Positions 6,767 through 11,541 of a stretch of 11,541 nt of DNA are shown piece by piece. This stretch comes from Thermoplasmata archaeon (lineage in GTDB: Archaea > Thermoplasmatota > Thermoplasmata > Thermoplasmatales > Thermoplasmataceae): the NCBI GenBank assembly GCA_021797265.1, contig JAJZZZ010000039.1, positions 1 to 11,541 on the forward strand. The letters are read 5' to 3'. A model generated the notes under the pieces. The model had not been told where the DNA came from, ran no database searches, and saw only the letters and a list, made by a program, of their open reading frames with translations. Numbering within the stretch: the first letter of the stretch is position 1; each line of letters begins with the position of its first letter. The position numbers and the translations under genes were made by a program.

Positions 6767-7204
6767 ATGAAAATTCGCTCATCGCAAGATGTGGGATTGC
6801 GGCTTTCTATGGAAAAACTGGAAGATATAATTAATGAGACTGTCGGAAGGATAATAGCTTTACCTGGCAGCGAGAAGGTGGAATTCATATATCTCTACGG
6901 GTCAGCAGCCTATGGAAAATCGCATGAGGGATCCGATATTGACATCTGCATTTGCTATAGTGGCGCCGAAAAGGAAGCATACAAATTCCTTCTCAGTGCA
7001 ATGTCCTCAATTAACAATAACATACTTGATATCAAACTTTTCCGACAATTGCCGCTTTATATCAGAATTGATGTCTTCAAGGGACGGCTATTATTTTCAA
7101 AAGACATATCCAGAGTTTACGAATTAGCCTATGATACTATTAAGGAGTATGACGAGTTCAAACCCAGATTCTATGACTACATAGGAAAAAAGGCGATTCA
7201 ATGA
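6767..7204 (+). CDS. mntA: MNT-domain nucleotidyltransferase, antitoxin of a type VII pair
   Basis: This is a minimal nucleotidyltransferase that in characterised MntA-HepT systems neutralises the HEPN toxin by adding AMP units to its active-site tyrosine. It has 145 residues from ATG 6767. The defining motif GSx10DxD is intact (YLYGSAAYG ... GSDID; Gly45-Ser46, Asp57, Asp59), and a third acidic position is offered by the strand NILDIKLF. The C-terminal half (YIRIDVFKGRLLFSKD) matches the family's closing beta-strand and helix. The stop overlaps the HEPN gene start by 4 bases (ATGA, 7201-7204). The start is uncertain: the TATA box favours ATG 6809 (131 residues), and the first 14 residues look unlike family N-termini, which begin just before a helix such as MEKLEDIINETV. 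Symbol by family homology. Confidence 0.88.
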   Translation: MKIRSSQDVGLRLSMEKLEDIINETVGRIIALPGSEKVEFIYLYGSAAYGKSHEGSDIDICICYSGAEKEAYKFLLSAMSSINNNILDIKLFRQLPLYIRIDVFKGRLLFSKDISRVYELAYDTIKEYDEFKPRFYDYIGKKAIQ

Positions 7205-7644
7205 AGAAAGGGCAAGTTAGAGATACCCTGATATACACTAAGATAACTGAAATAGAGGAAAGCTTAGAACTGGTCAAAAAGAATATGCCTCACCAAATTG
7301 AGGAATTTGTTGATTTGGGAATAGTGAAAGATGGAATATACAAACGCCTGGAGTATGCAATTGAAAACGTATTTGACATATGCCACGTGATTAATGCTGA
7401 TTTGTCTCTTGGGATTCCTTCTAGTGAGGATGATGTGGTTCAAAATCTGATGTCTAAGGGCATCATTGATTCAGACATTTCCGATATACTGATTGCCATG
7501 CGCCGATTCAGAAATATTGTTGTACACAGATATGGCAAGATTGATGATAAAATTGCTTTTTCCCTTCTAGGGAACGAACTGGAAGATTTCGTAATATTCA
7601 ATGAACGGATAAGAGCTTTCCTGAAAAGCTTAGGATATTTATAG
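7201..7644 (+). CDS. hepT: HEPN-domain RNase toxin of a type VII toxin-antitoxin pair
   Basis: This small alpha-helical protein (147 residues) of the HepT/DUF86 family is a metal-independent endoribonuclease that inhibits growth unless AMPylated by its partner. The catalytic motif Rx4HxY is complete: Arg104, His109 and Tyr111 in RFRNIVVHRYGKID. Tyr111 is the residue AMPylated in studied homologues. The upstream helices with YKRLEYAIENVFDICHVINA are the typical dimerisation core, and the length matches the family. It starts within the MNT stop (ATGA), so translation is coupled. HepT usually cuts tRNA 3' ends or mRNA; the target here is not known. Expected to be fully active because no motif residue is lost. 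Confidence 0.88.
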   Translation: MKKGQVRDTLIYTKITEIEESLELVKKNMPHQIEEFVDLGIVKDGIYKRLEYAIENVFDICHVINADLSLGIPSSEDDVVQNLMSKGIIDSDISDILIAMRRFRNIVVHRYGKIDDKIAFSLLGNELEDFVIFNERIRAFLKSLGYL

Positions 7645-7668
7645 GCCATATGGCAGCAATTTTTTGCT
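7645..7668. terminator. Palindrome and hairpin with T-run after the HEPN gene
   Basis: The perfect palindrome GCCATATGGC (7645-7654) begins just after the HEPN stop. It is followed by AGCAA-TTTT-TTGCT (7655-7668), a small hairpin containing a six-T run, and then TATTTTG. The region lies between convergent genes and fits a weak, possibly bidirectional terminator. The T-run is the stronger argument than the short stems. Confidence 0.4.
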
Positions 7669-7727
7669 ATTTTGACCACAATACGCTCACCGTGTGCATC
7701 TCTTTCTACACTTTTCCATAGTCCAGC

Positions 7728-8858
7728 CTACTGGTCCTGAACCCTGACGAGTGCCTGGCCGATATCTTCCAGCAGGTCCTGTATACCTTCACAGCCTGCA
7801 CTCAACCGTATGAAACCTTGGGGAATGTTATCTCCTCCCCATCTCGCCCGCCTCTCTGCTGTTGTGTGGACACTTCCAAAGCTTGTTGCACTTCCAACCA
7901 ATTTACATGCCTCGAGGAACCGGTCTGCCTGTTCTTTATTTTCCAGAACGAAACTCACAACAGGGCCAAAATATTTCATCTGTTTGGACGCCGCTTCAAA
8001 GGCAGGGTCTTCTGGCAGACCGGGGTAGCGTACCGCTTTGTTTCCTATTTTCCTTGCCAGGAACTTAGCGATTTCCAGTGCGTTTTCGCTCTGCCTTGAT
8101 AATCTCAACTGAAGGGTTGAGAGAGAGCGATGGGCCAGCCAGGTTTCCATTGGTCCCGGTATAGCTCCCTGCTGTGTGCGGAAGGCTTTCAACCCTTCCG
8201 CCCATTTCGGGTCGCGGGTTGCAACGTGCCCTAGAATGAGATCCGTGTGCCCGGTCAGTGCCTTTGTATCACTTGATACACTGAAGTCTGCCCCAAGTTC
8301 CAGTGGCTTTTGTCCCAGTGGAGTCGCAGTTGTATTATCCACTGCCACCAGAGATCCTGCTCCTTGGGCTGCTTCTATTAATTCAGGAAGGCCGCATACG
8401 TCAAGTTCAGGATTGCTTGGTGTTTCCAGCCAGAGGAGAGTTGCATTTTCCAGCAGGCTAATTTGCCCATTGTTTTTTGTAGCTCCGTATCGCACCTTTA
8501 TTCCAAGTTTTGCAAAGTGCTGTTCCACCAGTTTCCTCGTCCCAAAGTAGCAGTCTGATGGCATGACGAGCACTGGAGGTTTGTGCGCCGGATCAGGTCT
8601 GTTGAATAGCACAACGCTAAGAACAGCGGTTATGGCTGCCATGCCTGATGAAAAGGCAACAGCCACTCCACTTTCCAACTGGCCGAGTGCAAGCTCATAA
8701 TTAGTCCAGGTGGGATTGTGGTTTCGGCCATAATAATAGGGCCCGGGATTGTTACCCTTGAAATGGAAACTTGCGGAAAAAGTTGGGCCAGGCAGGAATG
8801 GATCCCCTTGTGAAAAATCCGGCAGGCCTGCCCTAACAGTCAGAGTTGCATCCTGCAT
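7728..8858 (-). CDS. PLP-dependent cystathionine gamma-lyase/synthase family enzyme
   Basis: This is a cytosolic fold-type I PLP enzyme of the Cys/Met metabolism family, with 376 residues (family about 380-400). Seen in order: YYYGRNHNPTW (~41-51; the Tyr-x-Arg that holds the partner subunit's PLP phosphate, and the NPT motif), SSGMAAITAVL (~70-80; phosphate loop), VAVDNT with the PLP-ring Asp174, and SSDTKALTGHTD with the Schiff-base Lys199. Such enzymes make or split cystathionine in transsulfuration, or release H2S/methanethiol; sequence alone does not separate lyase from synthase. The opening RAGLPDF...GDPFLPGPTFSASFHF matches the layout I associate with actinobacterial cystathionine gamma-lyases, and base composition is richer in GC than its neighbours, which suggests transfer from bacteria (inference). 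Leaderless start: a TATA box lies at 8879-8886. Confidence 0.88.
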   Translation of the reverse strand: MQDATLTVRAGLPDFSQGDPFLPGPTFSASFHFKGNNPGPYYYGRNHNPTWTNYELALGQLESGVAVAFSSGMAAITAVLSVVLFNRPDPAHKPPVLVMPSDCYFGTRKLVEQHFAKLGIKVRYGATKNNGQISLLENATLLWLETPSNPELDVCGLPELIEAAQGAGSLVAVDNTTATPLGQKPLELGADFSVSSDTKALTGHTDLILGHVATRDPKWAEGLKAFRTQQGAIPGPMETWLAHRSLSTLQLRLSRQSENALEIAKFLARKIGNKAVRYPGLPEDPAFEAASKQMKYFGPVVSFVLENKEQADRFLEACKLVGSATSFGSVHTTAERRARWGGDNIPQGFIRLSAGCEGIQDLLEDIGQALVRVQDQ

Positions 8859-8877
8859 ATTCTATTTAACAGCATAT

Positions 8878-8886
8878 CCATAAAAG
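8878..8886 (-). promoter_or_regulatory. TATA box of the PLP enzyme gene (leaderless)
   Basis: The minus strand reads CTTTTATGG, centred about 24 bases before ATG 8858. That spacing predicts transcription beginning at or beside the A of the start codon. If the gene came from bacteria, it has taken on an archaeal promoter. Confidence 0.45.
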
Positions 8887-8919
8887 AATTTTTTGCTGTG
8901 TGTTTGTAAATCGTTTAAA

Positions 8920-8977
8920 AATAACGTCGATTGCAGTATTTATACTATATTATGCAAAACCTGCAATTTCCGTTATT
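8920..8977. promoter_or_regulatory. Long imperfect inverted repeat in a divergent promoter region
   Basis: The left arm AATAACGTCGATTGCAG (8920-8936) and the right arm CTGCAATTTCCGTTATT (8961-8977) are reverse complements at 14 of 17 positions; the three mismatches are contiguous in the centre of the arm. They flank a 24-base AT-rich spacer with a TATA-like core (TATTTATACTATATTA). Arms built of two conserved blocks (AATAACG and ATTGCAG) look like paired half-sites for a dimer or tetramer. The site is 35-60 bases upstream of the PLP enzyme TATA box and about 30 upstream of the RAM gene TATA box, so a protein bound there could control both. Confidence 0.5.
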
Positions 8978-9005
8978 ATTTTATGATTTGTGAATTAATA
9001 AGCAA

Positions 9006-9016
9006 ATATATTAATA
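9006..9016 (+). promoter_or_regulatory. TATA box of the RAM-domain gene
   Basis: ATATATTAATA (9006-9016) is centred about 34 bases before ATG 9044, predicting a start site near 9036 and a leader of about 8 bases. The preceding ATG at 9027 would lie upstream of that start and opens only a six-codon frame. Confidence 0.5.
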
Positions 9017-9043
9017 CCCCATACCAATGAACGAGCCAGAGCA

Positions 9044-9340
9044 ATGACTGTCGAAAACGAGTCTGTAAGCAATAAGCCTGTCACGGCAATAGTCGATATT
9101 TTTGTAGACACCACGAAGGTAGAAGATGTCGTTCGTGAGCTCTGTCTGCTCGACGCTGTAGAAGAGGCGTACGAAGTTACCGGTGAATTTGACATTGCAA
9201 CAATGGTTAGCGCCAAAAGCATAGAAGAATTCCGGGATACCCTGAAGAATAAAATTATGAAAATTCCCGGTGTGAAAAGCGTTGTGAGTTCAATAGTACT
9301 GAGCTCAGACAAAGGTCCAAGAGCAACTCAGAAACGTTGA
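9044..9340 (+). CDS. Stand-alone RAM (Lrp/AsnC effector-binding) domain protein
   Basis: The 98-residue protein is a single ferredoxin-like beta-alpha-beta-beta-alpha-beta unit: TAIVDIFVD strand, TTKVEDVVRELCLL helix, AVEEAYEVTGEFDIATMVSA strands with the VTGEFD turn that is the hallmark of RAM domains, SIEEFRDTLKNKIMKIPGV helix, and VVSSIVL strand. In Lrp/AsnC regulators this domain binds amino acids and drives oligomer formation, but the N-terminal helix-turn-helix is absent here and no room exists for it upstream. Stand-alone RAM proteins can modulate full-length Lrp partners or act as sensors. Divergence from a sulfur amino acid enzyme hints at cysteine or methionine as ligand (inference). 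The ~10 charged residues at each end are likely disordered. Confidence 0.85.
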   Translation: MTVENESVSNKPVTAIVDIFVDTTKVEDVVRELCLLDAVEEAYEVTGEFDIATMVSAKSIEEFRDTLKNKIMKIPGVKSVVSSIVLSSDKGPRATQKR

Positions 9341-9341
9341 C

Positions 9342-9365
9342 TGACCCCATTTTTGGGTCAATTTC
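9342..9365 (+). terminator. Hairpin terminator after the RAM gene
   Basis: TGACCC (9342-9347) pairs perfectly with GGGTCA (9355-9360) around a CATTTTT loop, and ATTTCTTATT follows. It lies two bases past the stop codon. The T-rich loop and tail suit archaeal termination; the stem also separates this gene from the kdp operon promoter. Confidence 0.6.
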
Positions 9366-9426
9366 TTATTGATAGATGAAGATGGAGCAAAAACTATGGA
9401 ACGTGAAAACAATATTATGAGCATAC

Positions 9427-9451
9427 GATATATTTTTAATAATATATTAAA
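9427..9451 (+). promoter_or_regulatory. Predicted kdp operon promoter with overlapping palindrome
   Basis: GATATATTTTT (9427-9437) is centred 24-26 bases before an ATG at 9456, so transcription is predicted to begin at that ATG. The 17-base palindrome TTTAATA-ATA-TATTAAA (9435-9451) overlaps the end of the box and reaches almost to the start site, an ideal repressor position. The sequence is entirely A and T, so a chance palindrome is possible. Kdp operons are normally induced by low K+; the archaeal regulator is not in this window. Confidence 0.45.
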
Positions 9452-9455
9452 TAAA

Positions 9456-9557
9456 ATGTTATACGGGCCCAGCCTCTTTAAAGGTCTGGCAAACGGATAT
9501 TTTTACGATAATTCCGTGCTGAACTACTATGAATTGATGGAGGGAAAGCCATCATGA
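9456..9557 (+). CDS. Predicted 33-residue small protein translationally coupled to kdpA
   Basis: A leaderless start is predicted at ATG 9456 by the TATA box spacing. The frame ends in a TGA that overlaps the kdpA ATG (ATGA at 9554-9557), the same coupling used by the ABC and MNT-HEPN gene pairs here. The product begins MLYGPSLFKGLANGYFYDNS and is rich in Tyr, Asn and Gly. It has no hydrophobic segment, so it is not the single-helix KdpF found before kdpA in bacteria. The same frame stays open upstream to ATG 9417, ATG 9396 and a TTG at 9369 (62 codons), but those lie before the predicted transcript start. It may be a small subunit, a leader peptide that sets kdpA translation, or a non-functional frame. 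I do not recognise it. Confidence 0.5.
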   Translation: MLYGPSLFKGLANGYFYDNSVLNYYELMEGKPS

Positions 9558-11215
9558 TTGGGGCAGGTTACCTGCTTATAATCGCCATTGTCTGGGCAAT
9601 AATTATATTCCTTGCCTGGGGACTTTCAATATATTTAAGAAAAGTGTATGAAAATGAGAAGACGTTTCTTGACCGGATTCTCAATCCAATTGATGATTTT
9701 ATTTACCGGCTGATTGGTGTTGACAAGAACAAGGGAATGGACTGGAAGGAGTATTTCCTCAGCCTTTTCATTTTTAGTATTTTTACCGCTATAGTGTCAT
9801 TCCTTGTGCTGACATTCCAGGGGGCCCTTCCACTGAACCCTATGAATTTTCCCGGGTTGAACTGGTCCCTTGCCCTGAATACGGCGATGTCGATTTCATC
9901 CAATACCAACCTTCAGCATTATGGTGGAGGCTCATCTCTTTCGTATCTCAGCCAGATGGTTGGCATACAGTTTCTGCAATTCACTTCAGCTGCCACAGGG
10001 CTTGCTGTGGCTGTTGCTATTTTCAGGGGTTTTGCAGGAAATGCCCACGAAGAGAAAATGCTTGGGAATTTTTATGTGGATTTGGTAAGGAGCCTCACGC
10101 GGGTTCTGATCCCTCTAAGCCTGATTGCTTCCATTATTTTCGTTGCACTGGGCATCCCCCAGTCTCTTTCAGGATACACCATTGCCAGGACGCTTTCCGG
10201 GGCGCTGGAGATATTGAAAGTGGGGCCAGTGGCGTCTCTCGTGTCAATAATGCAGCTTGGAACCAATGGAGGAGGATATTTCGGATCAAATTCAGCGTAC
10301 CCGTTCCAGAACCCGAACCCACTGGCAAATTATTTTGAAGTGGGTGCGATGATGATTCTCCCAACGGCCATGGTCTTCCTTTTTGGGAGAATGATACGGA
10401 GAAGAAATGAGGGAAGGACGCTGTTATTGGCTTCCTATGGCCTTTATGCCATAGACATGGCCATTGCACTTGTGCCAGTAGCTACACTCGGTGCAGGAAT
10501 GGAGACAAGGTTCGGTGCGTTCTCCCCTGTTTTCTGGACTGTTACGACCACAGCATTTACCACTGGCTCTGTTAACGCATCGCTGGCTGCCATGAACCCT
10601 ATTGTGATACTCTCTGCCTTTATGGGCATGATAATCCAGGCTACGCCTGGTGGCATAGGGGTTGGTGCGATGTATATGCTCATGTATGTCATAATTACCG
10701 TATTCATTGTTGGCCTCATGGCAGGCAGGACGCCGGAATACCTTGGAGCCAAGATAAATGCCACCGACGTGAAATTAGCTGTATTGGCGTTCCTTTCACA
10801 CCCGATTATCATACTTGTTCCCACTGCGCTGGCATATGCAACAGGTGCTGTTCATGCAATCGGGTTTGGCACAGGCCCCAATGGATTCACTCAGGTTTTC
10901 TATGAATTTACATCTGCCGCTGCCAACAATGGGTCAGATTTTCTCGGGACTGAAGCGAACACCGTCTTCTTCAATGTTTCCACTGGGATAGTGATGTGGT
11001 GTGGCAGGTTCATACCCATTGTCATTATGCTGGCCATAGCCGGAAGGATGCAGCAGAAGAAGAGGAGTGCAGAAATAGCGCTGAGGACTGACAACTTTAT
11101 TTTCCCTGCAATTCTGATTGCAAGCATTTTCATACTGGCAGTTCTGACATTCTTTCCGTTTCTCGCGCTTGGGCCAATTCTCATGTTCCTGGAGGGGTTG
11201 AAAAATGCGCTTTAG
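9554..11215 (+). CDS. kdpA: Potassium-transporting ATPase subunit KdpA
   Basis: KdpA is the channel-like subunit of the high-affinity KdpFABC potassium pump and carries the K+ selectivity filter. The protein has 553 residues (family about 550-570) and 10 membrane helices. The four filter-loop repeats of the SKT channel superfamily are visible: AMSISSNTNLQHYGG (P1 area), LGTNGGGYFGSNSAYPFQNPNP (P2), TTTAFTTGSVNASLAAMNP (P3) and TSAAANNGSDFLG (P4), each with a Gly or equivalent at the filter site. It has a Shine-Dalgarno GGAGG (9539-9543) 10 bases before the ATG and is coupled to the small ORF upstream. kdpB follows with an 11-base overlap. Thermoplasmatales living at low pH with an inside-positive potential would need active K+ uptake, which fits. 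Confidence 0.97.
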   Translation: MIGAGYLLIIAIVWAIIIFLAWGLSIYLRKVYENEKTFLDRILNPIDDFIYRLIGVDKNKGMDWKEYFLSLFIFSIFTAIVSFLVLTFQGALPLNPMNFPGLNWSLALNTAMSISSNTNLQHYGGGSSLSYLSQMVGIQFLQFTSAATGLAVAVAIFRGFAGNAHEEKMLGNFYVDLVRSLTRVLIPLSLIASIIFVALGIPQSLSGYTIARTLSGALEILKVGPVASLVSIMQLGTNGGGYFGSNSAYPFQNPNPLANYFEVGAMMILPTAMVFLFGRMIRRRNEGRTLLLASYGLYAIDMAIALVPVATLGAGMETRFGAFSPVFWTVTTTAFTTGSVNASLAAMNPIVILSAFMGMIIQATPGGIGVGAMYMLMYVIITVFIVGLMAGRTPEYLGAKINATDVKLAVLAFLSHPIIILVPTALAYATGAVHAIGFGTGPNGFTQVFYEFTSAAANNGSDFLGTEANTVFFNVSTGIVMWCGRFIPIVIMLAIAGRMQQKKRSAEIALRTDNFIFPAILIASIFILAVLTFFPFLALGPILMFLEGLKNAL

Positions 11216-11541
11216 GTCAAGAATGAATGACAATATGGGCACCGGGCACGGAAATATGGAGGAAAATGTGAACTGGAGCTATATCACTTACGATTCTCTG
11301 GCCAGACTGAACCCGGTGAAACTCGTAAAGAATCCCGTGATGTTCGTTGTGGAGCTTTCCTTCTTTGTTGTTTTGCTTATGACAATTGTGCCATCGGCAT
11401 TCCCTGACCTTGCGCATCAATCAGACCGGCTGTTCTACGCCTATGTTTCAGCCATACTTCTTATCACAGTCTGGTTCAGCACACTCTCGGATTCCTTTGC
11501 TGAGGCAAGATCCAGGGCCACTGCAGCCGGCCTGAAGAAAC
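11205..11541 (+). CDS. kdpB: Potassium-transporting ATPase ATP-binding subunit KdpB (5' part)
   Basis: This is the P-type ATPase subunit that hydrolyses ATP for the Kdp pump; only the first 112 codons are in the window. After a ~35-residue cytoplasmic head, SLARLNPVKLVKNPVMFVVEL is the signature KdpB N-terminus leading into TM1. TM2 (YVSAILLITVWFSTLSDSFAEA) ends in the conserved EARSRATAAGLKK, which starts the actuator domain. ATG 11205 is chosen because GGAGG (11191-11195) stands 9 bases before it; ATG 11223 in frame is possible. It overlaps the kdpA end by 11 bases in another frame, indicating coupled translation. The phosphorylation motif DKTGT lies beyond the window. kdpC is expected next. 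Confidence 0.95.
   Translation, partial: MRFRSRMNDNMGTGHGNMEENVNWSYITYDSLARLNPVKLVKNPVMFVVELSFFVVLLMTIVPSAFPDLAHQSDRLFYAYVSAILLITVWFSTLSDSFAEARSRATAAGLKK

Noticed and set aside
8176..8550. 124-residue plus-strand ORF
   Set aside because: It is antisense to the PLP enzyme, including its lysine motif region, and shows no family features or start signals.
9027..9047. Six-codon upstream ORF before the RAM gene
   Set aside because: The TATA box predicts a transcript start near 9036, so this ATG is probably not transcribed.
9456..9557. Small ORF before kdpA as KdpF
   Set aside because: KdpF is a single hydrophobic helix of about 30 residues; this product is polar and Tyr/Asn-rich with no membrane segment.
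10444..10824. 126-residue minus-strand ORF within kdpA
   Set aside because: It is a shadow of the kdpA frame; Met/Ala/Thr-rich composition is the usual product of reading membrane codons backwards.
1..11541. CRISPR array, complete insertion sequence or transposon ends
   Set aside because: I see no regularly spaced direct repeats, no intact transposase and no terminal inverted repeats flanking a gene.

Overview
The window looks like a chromosomal segment from an acidophilic euryarchaeon of the Thermoplasmatales or a close relative. The evidence is archaeal-style promoters (AT-rich TATA boxes about 24-27 bases before many starts, giving leaderless or nearly leaderless genes), anti-Shine-Dalgarno-compatible GGAGG/GGTGA sites in front of internal operon genes, an archaeal-type tRNA, and the gene set (APC permease with CBS tail, CPA2 antiporter, ABC pair with large ectodomain, solitary RAM-domain protein, kdp operon). 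The assignment is inference; no 16S or marker gene is present.

Layout. Bases 1-59 are the 3' part of tRNA-Pro(UGG). Bases 11-509 on the minus strand hold two broken site-specific recombinases: the C-terminal end of a tyrosine recombinase, which reads into the tRNA gene, joined directly to a stop-interrupted N-terminal half of a serine recombinase. This looks like the scar of an element integrated at the tRNA. At 645-2501 is an APC-type amino acid permease with two CBS domains fused to its C-terminus. It converges on a CPA2 cation/proton antiporter (2592-3770, minus), with two tandem hairpins in the spacer between them. A divergent promoter region leads to a two-gene ABC-2 export operon (4079-6474) that ends at a clear hairpin plus T-tract terminator. 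After a 292-base spacer with no convincing gene comes a MNT/HEPN toxin-antitoxin pair (6767-7644) of the type VII kind, with the GSx10DxD and Rx4HxY motifs intact.

A PLP-dependent cystathionine gamma-lyase/synthase family enzyme (7728-8858, minus) that resembles actinobacterial homologues stands divergent to a small stand-alone RAM (Lrp/AsnC effector-domain) protein (9044-9340). A 17-base imperfect inverted repeat lies between their promoters. The right end is the start of a kdp potassium-uptake operon: a predicted 33-codon leaderless small ORF whose stop overlaps the kdpA start (ATGA), then kdpA (9554-11215), then kdpB (from 11205, cut by the window end).

How the genes relate. The antiporter and Kdp genes are both monovalent-cation systems of the sort an acidophile uses to keep K+ high and pH balanced, but they are separate transcription units. 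The RAM protein, the sulfur amino acid enzyme and perhaps the APC-CBS permease point to amino acid metabolism and its sensing. The recombinase relics, the toxin-antitoxin pair and the bacterial-looking PLP enzyme suggest past gene acquisition. I see no CRISPR array, complete insertion sequence or wholly new defence system. The most unusual items are the recombinase mosaic at the tRNA, the small ORF coupled to kdpA and the inverted repeat at 8920-8977.
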